Part shown: positions 9,678 through 18,775 of the stretch, in pieces
Layout: the number at the start of each line of letters is the position of its first letter
Numbering within the stretch: the first letter of the stretch is position 1
Assembly (NCBI RefSeq): GCF_900111025.1
Contig: NZ_FOFN01000001.1
Coordinates: forward strand, 496,001 to 560,000
DNA length: 64,000 nucleotides
Direction of reading: 5' to 3'
From: Hyunsoonleella jejuensis
GTDB lineage: Bacteria; Bacteroidota; Bacteroidia; Flavobacteriales; Flavobacteriaceae
Program-made: the position numbers and the translations under genes
Notes under the pieces: model-generated
What the model was told of the DNA's origin: nothing
What the model saw: the letters and a program-made list of their open reading frames with translations, nothing else
Database searches by the model: none

Positions 9678-10952
9678 TTAATTTGCATGCCATTCCTCGG
9701 CATTTGGAGGAACTTCAACATCTTTCATCATAGCGTCTTTATCTCCGTTATAGGTTTTTGTTATCCGGTTGCCATTTCGTGTTAGCCCATCAAATGTTCC
9801 TTTGTCCACTTCGCCCCAAAGTGCATATTTTGCTTTTCCATCAACTTTGAACAACCCAAAGTGTTTTTCAGAATTTCCTGAGTTTTCTCCACCTTTCCAT
9901 GGCTCGTCAAAGCCTTCAAAGTAAAAACATGACATACCAGCCCCGTTAGTCCAATCTCTCATATGCTGATAATACAAGGCTTCTTTGTATTCATCACAAG
10001 CTTTTGAGCCTGTTGTACCATAATGTCCTGAAGAGAAACTCGCCCATCCTGTTTCGCCAATGTGAATTGGCTTGTTAACTCCAAGACTTTCCATATATTT
10101 CTTCACATTAGCTGTTTGGGTGATGGCATATTCCTTAGCCCTTAACATGGATATTTCTATTTTTTCCATATCTGTTTTACCTTCAAGACCATCTTGATTT
10201 AACCAAAATTCAGGTTGATAATGTGTATCATGCATAGGGTAGGTGTGAACCGAAAGAAAATCTACTGCCTTGATTAAATTGTTCAAATCTTCAACATGGT
10301 ATTCCTCGCCGCCACCGCCCCAAGAGGCAAAATTATCGGAACTTGTTACCCATACATCCTGAGATAACTTTCCTTCTTTCTTTAAATCTTGAAGATAATT
10401 CACCCATTTCAAGATTACCCAAGGCTCAACATAATAACTGGCTGCCCATTTTACCATAGCTTCGTTACCTACAGCAATTACTTTTACAATATCTGGATAC
10501 TGGTTTGCTAGAGCAACAGCTTTTTCCATTTGTGGTTTATTGGCTTCACTTTCTTCGTTATGAATTGGTTCTTGGTCTGTCCAAGCATTTTTACAGTCAA
10601 TCCAAGCACCCAACATTACATACATTTCAAAACTTGGGTCGTTTGCTTTTAGCTCGCTTATAGCTTGTAAAAGATTTTCGGCTTGGGGCAAATGCACTTT
10701 GTAGGTACGAACTATTCTGATACCCATAGCATGCAGAATTTTCATGTCGTCCTTAAGTTCTTCTAGTGTAGGCTCAATACTATGATCGGCATACCTATAT
10801 CCTCCATAAGACATGGCCAAATACTTTGGGTTTCCCAAAATATCTTTTGCGGTTAGTTGCTTGTTTTCTTCTCCTTTGTTCACATTACTCTTTTTGGAAT
10901 TATTGCAAGACCACATAAAACAGGCTAATAGTATGATTAGAACCTTTTTCAT
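9678..10952 (-). CDS. GH17 beta-1,3-glucanase lipoprotein (424 aa)
   Basis: A longer GH17 enzyme with a lipoprotein signal (MWSC, Cys16) and a short polar linker to about residue 33. Acid/base is Glu164 (AVGNEAM) and nucleophile Glu300 (IGETGWAS). The region FYFEGFDEPWKGG replaces FSSFDESWK of the shorter GH17s. The lipid anchor puts it in the periplasm or on the cell surface, upstream of import. It follows the paralogous cytoplasmic GH17 gene (10955-12163) with only 2 bp between stop and start, indicating translational coupling. The pair look like a gene duplication in which one copy has an export signal and the other does not. Confidence 0.9.
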   Translation of the reverse strand: MKKVLIILLACFMWSCNNSKKSNVNKGEENKQLTAKDILGNPKYLAMSYGGYRYADHSIEPTLEELKDDMKILHAMGIRIVRTYKVHLPQAENLLQAISELKANDPSFEMYVMLGAWIDCKNAWTDQEPIHNEESEANKPQMEKAVALANQYPDIVKVIAVGNEAMVKWAASYYVEPWVILKWVNYLQDLKKEGKLSQDVWVTSSDNFASWGGGGEEYHVEDLNNLIKAVDFLSVHTYPMHDTHYQPEFWLNQDGLEGKTDMEKIEISMLRAKEYAITQTANVKKYMESLGVNKPIHIGETGWASFSSGHYGTTGSKACDEYKEALYYQHMRDWTNGAGMSCFYFEGFDEPWKGGENSGNSEKHFGLFKVDGKAKYALWGEVDKGTFDGLTRNGNRITKTYNGDKDAMMKDVEVPPNAEEWHAN

Positions 10953-10954
10953 AA

Positions 10955-12163
10955 TTAATAATTAAATGTCATTTCAGTTCTTAACGGTGGAATATGAACT
11001 TCTGAAAGTAAATCTTCCTTGCTCCCGTTATACGTTTTGGTAATTGAACGACCGTCTCTGGTTAAACCCTTAAAAATACCCTTGTCCACCAAATCCCAAA
11101 TGGCATATTTTGCTTCACCTTTTAGATTAATTAGCCCAAAATGGTTTTCAGATCCTAAAGGGTTATTAGCGTCTTTCCATGGTTCATCAAATGCTTCAAA
11201 ATAAAAACAAGATATCTCTTCGCTATTTGTCCAATCTCTCATCAACTGAAAATATCGTCCTGATTTATATTCGTCTGCCGCTTTTGAACCATCGGCCCCG
11301 TAATGTTCGTTAGATAAAGTAGCCCAACCTGTTTCGCCTATATGAACGGGCTTGTTAATACCCAAACGCCTCATATAATTTACCACTGCATCAAATTGTT
11401 GTTGAGAAAACAGTAAAGCGCGTTGCATTGCCGATTCTATCTTCTCTAGATCTGATAATACTGCCTCTTCCTCTGGAACTAACCAAAATTTAGGATTATA
11501 ATGTGAATTATGCATAGGGTAGGTGTGCATTGAAATATAATCTACTGCTCTAATAAGCTCATTTAAATCTTCGGTGTGATAGATTTTGTCACCACCGCCC
11601 CAAGACGAAAAATCATCTGAACTCGTTATCCATAGGTCCTTGGATAATTCTCCTTCTTTTTTTAAGTTTTGTAAATGATTTACCCATTTAAGTATAACCT
11701 TAGGACGCACAAAATAACTTGTGGCCCAGTGCACCATAGCTTCATTACCAACAGCAATAATTTTTACAATGTCTGGGTACTGTTTTGCTAGTGCCACGGC
11801 CCTGTCTATTTCACCAGCATTTTGTTCGCTTTCAATCTCATGGTTAGGCGCCAAATCTGTCCATGCGTTCTTACAATCAATCCACGCACCCAACATTACA
11901 TACATTTCAAAACTTGAGTCTTTAGCTTTTAACTCCGATATCGCTCTCAATAGGTTAGGGGCTTGCTGTAATTGCACATTATAAGTTCGCAATATCCTAA
12001 CGCCCATTGCAAACAATATTTTCATATCGTCCTTAAGTTCAGATATCGTAGGTTGAATATCTCGAGTTTTATGGCGATAACCCCCATAGGAAATAGCTAA
12101 ATAATTAGGGTTTCCTAATATATCCGCAGCTGTAATATGTTTTTTTTTGTTAGATCTCATCAT
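10955..12163 (-). CDS. GH17 beta-1,3-glucan hydrolase without signal peptide (402 aa)
   Basis: A GH17 enzyme aligned along its whole length with the lipoprotein at 9678-10952: ILGNPNYLAISYGGYR against ILGNPKYLAMSYGGYR, and YVMLGAWIDCKNAWTD identical in both. The catalytic pair is Glu141 (AVGNEAM) and Glu277 (IGETGWAT). It begins MMRSNKKKHI with no hydrophobic segment, so it is predicted cytoplasmic. The gene starts 12 bp after the GH149 phosphorylase gene. The likely job is trimming imported beta-1,3-glucan oligosaccharides or transferring them so that the phosphorylase can use them; that partnership is inference. Confidence 0.88.
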   Translation of the reverse strand: MMRSNKKKHITAADILGNPNYLAISYGGYRHKTRDIQPTISELKDDMKILFAMGVRILRTYNVQLQQAPNLLRAISELKAKDSSFEMYVMLGAWIDCKNAWTDLAPNHEIESEQNAGEIDRAVALAKQYPDIVKIIAVGNEAMVHWATSYFVRPKVILKWVNHLQNLKKEGELSKDLWITSSDDFSSWGGGDKIYHTEDLNELIRAVDYISMHTYPMHNSHYNPKFWLVPEEEAVLSDLEKIESAMQRALLFSQQQFDAVVNYMRRLGINKPVHIGETGWATLSNEHYGADGSKAADEYKSGRYFQLMRDWTNSEEISCFYFEAFDEPWKDANNPLGSENHFGLINLKGEAKYAIWDLVDKGIFKGLTRDGRSITKTYNGSKEDLLSEVHIPPLRTEMTFNY

Positions 12164-12175
12164 TTCGTTAGGCCT

Positions 12176-15100
12176 CTATTTTACTATAGAAACGATAATT
12201 TTATTTACTTCGCCCTTTCTTTCAAAAATTGATTTGGAAGCTGCCCAATCTAGCTCTAGCGAATCGAAAACTACAAGTCTACCATTATTGAAAAACACCT
12301 GTGTCTTTTCTTTGTCAGACAATTTGTAGACAATCGGCACTTGGCAATAAGTAAACCCTAAAGTGTTTTCTTCCATTGCCATTTCTTCAGTTTCTCCTTT
12401 TACATTAGTGAAAATGAAAACTGAAGATGCTTTTAAGAACTCCTTGGTTTGTAACAAACTAGGTTTGAAGCTTAATTTTCCGTCTTTAACAAAAACGCCT
12501 AATTCGCCAAAACGACTCAGAATATCTTCTTTTACTTGCCCCGTCATTCCAGGCTGTTGTGCACCTTTTGTAGCCGGCGTATGCGAATATGGATCGGTTG
12601 GGAAAGCTCCATATAATTCTGGTGATTTATGTACGCCAATACCTGCATTAATTTCGTAATAATGATCTAATAGTCTGCCAACAACTTCTGGTGTTTCGTT
12701 AGTGTCTACTGCAAGCAAACAATTCTCTTGAACAGCCAATAATAATTTCGACACCATATGCCAATAAATTGAGCCTAAACCTTCATAACCAAAGAAGGTT
12801 CCGGAACGCCCCGTGAAGGATTTATGGTCAAAAATATCCTCAAATAATTGCAGTAAAGCCCCTTCTTCCTTTTCAACTAAACCTTGATAAGAATCATCTA
12901 AATTTGATAATGCTGTTTTTAAACTATTAGCATTGTTAAAGTTGCCATTAAAGTGATACCCACCTTTAATATCTTTCTCAATTATGTGTCGGTTTCCATC
13001 CTCCAGCAATCGCTTTAATAAAAGTGATTGGTTAACTTTTTCCGAAGGAATATTGTTCTTTTTATCAAATCTTGGTAGCTCTTTATTTGGGTATAATATA
13101 TAGCTGTATTGATCTTCTCTAAATAGTGCGCTTTCTTTTAAACCATCTAATAAATTGAGTGCCTGAGCAGGGGAGAGATAACCCGAACTTAAAGCCGCAA
13201 CCTGACCTTCTAACATTTCCGATAGATAAGAGATAGAAACCTCATCATGGTTCTCAACCGTCATTAAATTATAGGCGTGATACATGTTGTCATCACGCTT
13301 ATTGGCACCAATACTATGTTCTAAATATGATTTTGTAACTTCAATAAAACTAGAAATTTCATCTAGGCTTAATATTGATTTCTTACTTGTAAAACCTTCT
13401 TTATAAATGGTTTCTCTATAATTGCTTCCCGCATTTCCTAAGCCATCAAGTACAGTTTTACGGTCTTTATCTGAAATCGGACCTGATAAAATGTTGGCAT
13501 TATCTTGAAGCGTTGCCTTAACTTTACCAAAAAATGTTAATAGTTCTTCTGAAATCGTAACTTCTTTTATTTCAGTTTTAGCAACGATTTTTTCAAAGAA
13601 ATTTAAAAACCTGTAAATGTAATACAGGGTCACCATAGATACGCCATTACCAACCAAAGCGTTGTTAGCGTCGTTCCATTCAGGACGTTGTGTGTTTAAC
13701 CAAATACCGCCTTCTGGAATAAAATTAGAAATTTTTGAAAGTACTGTAGCCAGTAATTTTTCAATAAAATTAACTTTATGAATACCGTCTTTTTGGTTTC
13801 TTAGCAATGCACCATCTGCACCAATTTCCTTTCTTCTCTCGTTGATTAATGCATCTAACTTGTGATCGAAATCAATAGTGTCTTTAGGGTTTTTTAATGT
13901 ATCTGCATAGCTTTTGATTTTGTATGGCACATTGGCATATACAAATACATCCTGATTGAAACGCTTTTCTAGAGCATTGGGGTAGTGGTTTTGGATAATC
14001 TCTAGAAACTTTAGTAAATAAATAATTTGATGATCGCCCCAATAACCAATGTAAGACCAAGGATCATGTTCTTCTATAACCTCCCAATCAAAACCATCTT
14101 TAGTCACACGATAAGGATTGTACCCTTCAAAAGTTGTAGCGTTTAAAAACTTGTGAATCATCCCTTCCAGAAACTCAGGATATGACAGCGATAGCGCTTC
14201 CCAATTTTGGAAAATATCGCGCCAGTTGCCTTCGTAGTCTAAAATTTTAGATCCATCTACTTCACTTCGGGTATTAATAGAAAATTTATTCCATGGACGA
14301 CTTGGGTCACCATGTCTTCTACTGAACTTTAGAGGTAAATATTCAAAACATAAACGTTTGAAGTTTGTATTGCTACTTTTTTCAGCAAATCCATAAATAT
14401 CATTAATACTAAAGTTTTCGGGTAACGTAGTTAAAGTGTTTTGTTTTTCCTTGTAAACTTGATTATTTGCCTTTAAAATATAAGTAATGAAATCTCCCTT
14501 TTCAATAGTGTAGCCGTCATCAAAAATACCACCTCTCATAATATTGAAAAGCGTATTAGAAAAATGACGCACGTTAATTAAGGGGTCTTCTGTGACCTGC
14601 AACCCATCTGACGCTGCGGCTAACTTTATCAAGTTCTCGGTTCCTAGATCAATGTTTTTTTGAACCAGAGCATCTAAGTTGGTTTCATTTTTTATTAGCT
14701 CACAAATCTCTACCACATCTGAAATTGATTGATTTACATTGGCAGCAAACAACCAGCTTTCTTTGTCTCCAGCAGGTATTTCTAAATCAGCTGAAACAAA
14801 ATAAGCGCCTTTTTCCGCTTTAACATCCACTTCTTCAGTAATACTTTCTCCTCTTCTAAAATTATCCAACTGCAAAGATGAAATAAGATGTGTGGGGTTT
14901 TCTAATCCTGTAGACCAAACTATATTTGCTTTTAAAGCCTCACTAGGTTCTGCTTTGTCAACTATTACCGCACTAAGCGCATAAATACCTAAGCCTGCAT
15001 CTTGTTGAAGTTCACTTTTCTTGTAGGCATCCACTAAATTACTTCTACTATTCTGCAAATCGGCTGTTACGCTTGCAGGCAAAAGATTCTGTAAGCCATC

Positions 15101-15586
15101 AAGGACCGTTACTTTAAGAGTCGCATCTGAGTTGTTAATTAAGGATGCCTTTTTAATAAACCCATATTTATTACTAGAATTCCACTCATATCTATAAGTA
15201 ATGCCAATATCTGTATTCTGTTGTTCAAAGATTATTTTATTGCCATAGATGTTCTTGTAAAGATTGGTTTCTGTTTTGTAAATGCCCATTTGACGAATTG
15301 AAAAAGGTTCCCAAATACTGGATTTTCCTTCAATATCAATCTGAAGAATCGTCTTACTCCCGGTAAACTCCGCCATTTCAGTGATTTTGTCGTCTGTGTA
15401 GTAAGGAAACAGTGAGTACTCAGCATTTTTACGTCCCGCCGTTAAGCCACCGTTACTTGAAATAAACATCCAATGGTTAGAGTCGCTTACGATACTCATA
15501 AAAAACGGTCGCATCTTATCACTATTGGAAATCTTATAGAATTGCTCGCCATCGAGATTTACTAATTCTCCCTTTACCCCTTTCAT
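12176..15586 (-). CDS. GH149 beta-1,3-glucan phosphorylase (1136 aa)
   Basis: A very long cytoplasmic protein related to GH94 cellobiose-type phosphorylases. Its length (over 1100 residues against about 800 for GH94) and beta-1,3-glucan context match GH149 beta-1,3-oligoglucan phosphorylases. Visible landmarks are the N-terminal beta-sandwich (SNGGLTAGRKNAEYSLFPYY), EGNWRDIFQNWEAL in the alpha/alpha barrel, RPEWNDANNALVG with probable general acid Asp639, and a C-terminal PATKGAQQPGMTGQ-like loop (TKGAQQPGMTGQVKED). The reaction is beta-1,3-glucan(n) plus phosphate to glucan(n-1) plus alpha-glucose-1-phosphate. No signal peptide is present, as expected for a phosphorylase. It follows a terminator-like hairpin at 15640-15685 and leads the cytoplasmic half of the operon. 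The GH149 assignment rests on length and motifs, not on a search. Confidence 0.85.
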   Translation of the reverse strand: MKGVKGELVNLDGEQFYKISNSDKMRPFFMSIVSDSNHWMFISSNGGLTAGRKNAEYSLFPYYTDDKITEMAEFTGSKTILQIDIEGKSSIWEPFSIRQMGIYKTETNLYKNIYGNKIIFEQQNTDIGITYRYEWNSSNKYGFIKKASLINNSDATLKVTVLDGLQNLLPASVTADLQNSRSNLVDAYKKSELQQDAGLGIYALSAVIVDKAEPSEALKANIVWSTGLENPTHLISSLQLDNFRRGESITEEVDVKAEKGAYFVSADLEIPAGDKESWLFAANVNQSISDVVEICELIKNETNLDALVQKNIDLGTENLIKLAAASDGLQVTEDPLINVRHFSNTLFNIMRGGIFDDGYTIEKGDFITYILKANNQVYKEKQNTLTTLPENFSINDIYGFAEKSSNTNFKRLCFEYLPLKFSRRHGDPSRPWNKFSINTRSEVDGSKILDYEGNWRDIFQNWEALSLSYPEFLEGMIHKFLNATTFEGYNPYRVTKDGFDWEVIEEHDPWSYIGYWGDHQIIYLLKFLEIIQNHYPNALEKRFNQDVFVYANVPYKIKSYADTLKNPKDTIDFDHKLDALINERRKEIGADGALLRNQKDGIHKVNFIEKLLATVLSKISNFIPEGGIWLNTQRPEWNDANNALVGNGVSMVTLYYIYRFLNFFEKIVAKTEIKEVTISEELLTFFGKVKATLQDNANILSGPISDKDRKTVLDGLGNAGSNYRETIYKEGFTSKKSILSLDEISSFIEVTKSYLEHSIGANKRDDNMYHAYNLMTVENHDEVSISYLSEMLEGQVAALSSGYLSPAQALNLLDGLKESALFREDQYSYILYPNKELPRFDKKNNIPSEKVNQSLLLKRLLEDGNRHIIEKDIKGGYHFNGNFNNANSLKTALSNLDDSYQGLVEKEEGALLQLFEDIFDHKSFTGRSGTFFGYEGLGSIYWHMVSKLLLAVQENCLLAVDTNETPEVVGRLLDHYYEINAGIGVHKSPELYGAFPTDPYSHTPATKGAQQPGMTGQVKEDILSRFGELGVFVKDGKLSFKPSLLQTKEFLKASSVFIFTNVKGETEEMAMEENTLGFTYCQVPIVYKLSDKEKTQVFFNNGRLVVFDSLELDWAASKSIFERKGEVNKIIVSIVK

Positions 15587-15639
15587 TTGGTTAAAAATTT
15601 TTGGTTTGTCTTTTAAGACTATTGTGGTTATTATAGTTT

Positions 15640-15685
15640 GGTAAAAAAAGGCTAGCCAAAATAAACTTAAGCCAGCCCTTTTAAT
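15640..15685 (-). terminator. intrinsic terminator or attenuator inside the beta-glucan operon
   Basis: Read on the minus strand, AAAAGGGCTGGC (from 15682) pairs with GCTAGCCTTTTT over 12 bp, with two G-U wobbles and a 14-nt loop, and runs into seven U residues (15649-15643). It lies in the 115-bp gap between the PKD/CBM lipoprotein gene and the GH149 gene. On the plus strand the two wobbles become A-C mismatches and no U-run follows, so the signal is directional. Confidence 0.6.
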
Positions 15686-15701
15686 GTCTTTTATTAAAAA
15701 A

Positions 15702-17876
15702 TTATAACTGTTTAACTACTACGTCATCAATGTATACAACACCGCCACCATCAGCATTACCACTTCCAGTTAACTGAAGTAACAATGAAATACCTTCTGC
15801 AATATCTCCAGCAGTTTCAAATGTGCCTGTAAAAGTATTCCAAGTATTTAAAGGTTGATCTGTTGCATTGCCCAAATTATGCTCAACAGCTCCTTCCGTT
15901 TTTTCAGAAAAAGCCAAGACTTGTAAAATCGACCCTGTTCCAAGTGCGGTTGTAAATCTATATTTAAAAGTTACTTCCACTGTAGTTCCTGGAGCAATAG
16001 TTGATGCAAAACGCTCCCATTTAATATTCGGTGCTTGATTAGCTCCAGTAGTTAATTTTGCAGAATAGGTACCCGTGTTTGCTTGCTCGGTACTAACAGC
16101 AGCAATTCCTCCGTTTAAATTAAACTGCCAACAAGCGCCATCGCCATTATTAGCTTCAAAACCACCATTAGCTAGCAACTCTCCAGAAGGAGGTTCAGGA
16201 CAAGCGCCACCTCCGCCGCCGCCTCCACCGGAGCCGCCGCTGTTAAGTTTTAAATCGTCAAAGTAATAGACATTGGTATTTGCTGGCCCTTCTAGATCAA
16301 AGAATATTACTAACCTATCATAAATACCACTATCAGCAGTTCCAAACGGAATGGTCAGTTCTTCCCAGTCGTTCGTTTTAGTTGTTACAGCAGAGAACCT
16401 GTCTCCAGAATTTGTAGCTCCTGAGGATGTTTTATCTTCTAGTTTCAATGCCACCTTATAACCCGATACTGGGGAAAAGACTTTTATAGAGAAACTATCT
16501 CCATCTGAAAAAGTAAATTTTTCATCAAAATCTATCTGTAGATTATCCCATGGTTGTACGCCAGATTTAGTTACTTTTCCAACTTTACAGGAGGTATTTA
16601 CCGACCCATTAAAATCTGGATTGTCAACATACTCATACGTTACGTTATCTTGGAAGAATTTATTTGACTCGGACCCTTGAGTAGCTGTCGTGCCTGGGTC
16701 GTTCATAAAAGTCAAATTTAAATCAGATGGACTTAAAGACTGCATGGTTTCAGCAGTACAGCCGCCTCCACCGCCTCCGCCACCCCCGAGGTTAAGCTTA
16801 ATGTCATCTATGTAGTACGCATTCGTATTTGCAACGCCTTGTAAATCAAAGAAAATCACCATCTTATCATAAATACCACTCGCGCTAGCATTAAATGGAA
16901 TGGTTAACTCTTCCCATTCGTTCGTTTTTGTAGTTTGAGTTGTAGATAATACATCACCAGAATTTATAGCTCCAGCCGAACCTTTATCTTCTAGTTTCAA
17001 GGTAACGTTATAGCCAGCAACCGGCGAGTATATTTTCATTGTAATACTTGAGCCGTCTGTAAACGTAAATTTATCATCGAAATTTATTTGTAGGTTATCC
17101 CATGGTTGCACGCCAGATTTAGTAATTTTACCAACTTTACACGATTTGTTTACATCATTGTCAACATCTGGGTTGTTTACATATTCGTAGGTTACATTAT
17201 CCTCGAATATACTAACCCCTCCACCGGCAACTTCAGGATCGGTTAAGAAAGTAATATTAAGGTCTGCCGTATCATAGGACTCTTCGGTTTCTGCCTCACA
17301 TGCAATAGCAGAAACTATTACCGTTCTTTCAACTTCATCTGCTGCGTTACCTTGAGAATCCGAAACATTATACGTTATTACATAAGTACCCTCTGTACTC
17401 GTGTCTACAGTATCGCCTCCAACAACGATATTAGCGGTAATATCACCATCAACTTCATCAAGCGCTGTAGCACCAGGATCTGTGAATGTATCCCCTAATG
17501 TTACATTTATTGTTGCATCTCCTACTAAGGCAATTAGTGGCGCTTCGGTATCTAATACCATTATTGTTGACTCGAACGTATCTGAAGCTCCAGCAACATT
17601 TGTTGCAGTTAATTTTACCGTGTAAGATCCAATTCCATAGGCAAATACAGGATTAATTAAGCTTGAGGTCGTATTATTTTGATCACCAAAATTCCAAGTA
17701 TACTTATTAGCATTCTCTGATACATTTATAAACGTAGCTACCCCTGCATCGCTTAGCGTATAGGTAAAACCTGCAGTAACTGTTGGTAAAACCGCATCAT
17801 CTTCTTCGCAACCAATAAAAGCTATCGCTAAAATTAGTAATGAAATTTGTTTAAATTTTATAAATAATTGTTTCAT
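15702..17876 (-). CDS. multidomain surface lipoprotein: PKD, Ig-like, two CBM-like repeats and a C-terminal CBM (724 aa)
   Basis: A lipoprotein signal with FIGC (Cys23) is followed by a PKD domain (about residues 35-108, YTWNFGD), a DUF5011/HYR-type Ig domain (about 112-190, with the motif DEVDGDIT), and two tandem copies of a module of about 165 residues (about 195-363 and 378-545). A C-terminal carbohydrate-binding-like beta-sandwich (about 565-724, starting LLANGGFEANNGD) ends in YIDDVVVKQL. Poly-glycine linkers of 8-10 residues separate the last three domains. No catalytic motif is seen. It probably binds glucan at the surface, like SusE/SusF-type glycan-binding proteins, and follows the GH16 gene by 18 bp. 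Ligand specificity is not readable from sequence. Confidence 0.82.
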   Translation of the reverse strand: MKQLFIKFKQISLLILAIAFIGCEEDDAVLPTVTAGFTYTLSDAGVATFINVSENANKYTWNFGDQNNTTSSLINPVFAYGIGSYTVKLTATNVAGASDTFESTIMVLDTEAPLIALVGDATINVTLGDTFTDPGATALDEVDGDITANIVVGGDTVDTSTEGTYVITYNVSDSQGNAADEVERTVIVSAIACEAETEESYDTADLNITFLTDPEVAGGGVSIFEDNVTYEYVNNPDVDNDVNKSCKVGKITKSGVQPWDNLQINFDDKFTFTDGSSITMKIYSPVAGYNVTLKLEDKGSAGAINSGDVLSTTQTTKTNEWEELTIPFNASASGIYDKMVIFFDLQGVANTNAYYIDDIKLNLGGGGGGGGGCTAETMQSLSPSDLNLTFMNDPGTTATQGSESNKFFQDNVTYEYVDNPDFNGSVNTSCKVGKVTKSGVQPWDNLQIDFDEKFTFSDGDSFSIKVFSPVSGYKVALKLEDKTSSGATNSGDRFSAVTTKTNDWEELTIPFGTADSGIYDRLVIFFDLEGPANTNVYYFDDLKLNSGGSGGGGGGGGACPEPPSGELLANGGFEANNGDGACWQFNLNGGIAAVSTEQANTGTYSAKLTTGANQAPNIKWERFASTIAPGTTVEVTFKYRFTTALGTGSILQVLAFSEKTEGAVEHNLGNATDQPLNTWNTFTGTFETAGDIAEGISLLLQLTGSGNADGGGVVYIDDVVVKQL
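16210..16245. repeat. GC-rich poly-glycine codon tract
   Basis: The plus strand is almost pure CCG/CCT/CCA, encoding a Ser-Gly8 linker on the minus strand in otherwise AT-rich DNA. A sister tract lies at about 16760-16792. Tracts like this tend to change length by slippage. Confidence 0.7.
16760..16792. repeat. second GC-rich poly-glycine codon tract
   Basis: A run of glycine codons (CCG/CCT/CCA/CCC on the plus strand) encodes the linker between the first and second CBM-like repeats of the 15702-17876 lipoprotein. It is distinct in sequence from the tract at 16210-16245. Confidence 0.7.
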
Positions 17877-17894
17877 TGTCTTTTTTATTTTGAG

Positions 17895-18743
17895 TTAGTT
17901 GTTTCTTTTATATACTCGCACATAATCTACCAGCATGGTTTGTGGAAAAACGGTTTCTGCGTCAGGATTTCCAGGAAGTGATCCGCCAACCGCTACATTT
18001 AAAATTATATAAAACGGGCCTCTGTTAAAGACCCATTCGCCAGGGACATCTTCTGGTGTAATTTGACTGTATAACTTGTCGTCTACATACCAATTGATAT
18101 AATCTGGCCCCCATTCTATTCCGAAAATGTGGAAACCTGAGTCAAACCTAGCGCCTTCCAACTCATAAGATTTACTAATTGATTCTCCTCCAGAATATCC
18201 AGGACCATGTACAGTTCCAAAGACTGTTGTTGGTTCGTCTCCAACATATTCCATGATATCAATTTCGCCAATTTGAGGCCAAATCTCAGTGCCATTGGAA
18301 TCATCACCCAAAAGCCAAAAAGCAGGCCATAACCCTTTTCCATTGGGTAACTTAATACGTGCTTCAAAACGCCCGTAGGTTTGCTCTAGCTTGCCCTTAG
18401 TAAGCAGTCTTGCCGAAGTGTAGTTTGATCCCTGAAATTGCTCTTGTTTTGCAGTTATAATAAGGAAACCATTTTGAACAGTTACATTTTCTGGGCGGTC
18501 TGTATAATACTGCAATTCGTTATTTCCCCATCCATTTTGTCCAGTACCAATTTCATACCCCCAAATACCAGGGTTAGGTGCGCCATCTGTATCAAACTCA
18601 TCTGCCATAACAAGGTTCCTAAAAGTGGCTACGGTTTGAGTTTCATCTGTTTCACAGCTATAGATAACAAATACCGCTATCAATAGAAAAGACATAAACA
18701 GTAAGGTTTTTTCCTTAATATTATCATTTATTGTTTTATTCAT
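17895..18743 (-). CDS. GH16 endo-beta-1,3-glucanase (laminarinase) lipoprotein (282 aa)
   Basis: A family GH16 enzyme with the signature GEIDIMEYVG: nucleophile Glu160, assisting Asp162 and acid/base Glu165. WPAFWLLG precedes it and the typical HGPGYSGG follows. The lipoprotein signal ends IYSC (Cys30), so the enzyme is probably anchored on the outer membrane. The catalytic domain fills nearly the whole mature protein, with no accessory CBM. Motif details and context favour laminarin over agar or carrageenan. It is 32 bp downstream of the surface glycan-binding protein gene and 18 bp upstream of the PKD/CBM lipoprotein gene, so one transcript would provide binding and first cutting at the cell surface. 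Confidence 0.92.
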   Translation of the reverse strand: MNKTINDNIKEKTLLFMSFLLIAVFVIYSCETDETQTVATFRNLVMADEFDTDGAPNPGIWGYEIGTGQNGWGNNELQYYTDRPENVTVQNGFLIITAKQEQFQGSNYTSARLLTKGKLEQTYGRFEARIKLPNGKGLWPAFWLLGDDSNGTEIWPQIGEIDIMEYVGDEPTTVFGTVHGPGYSGGESISKSYELEGARFDSGFHIFGIEWGPDYINWYVDDKLYSQITPEDVPGEWVFNRGPFYIILNVAVGGSLPGNPDAETVFPQTMLVDYVRVYKRNN

Positions 18744-18775
18744 CTTTTATCTTTTTGAATTTTAAATAATATAAA

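Noticed and set aside
9659-9721. Longer N-terminus for the GH30 protein
   Set aside because: It would overlap the GH17 gene and place 21 extra residues before a clean lipoprotein signal.
12363-12659. 98-residue open frame antisense to the GH149 gene
   Set aside because: It is a shadow of the phosphorylase frame with no homology-like features.
12176-15586. GH94 cellobiose or laminaribiose phosphorylase instead of GH149
   Set aside because: The protein is over 1100 residues, far longer than GH94 members, and the surrounding genes are for beta-1,3-glucan.
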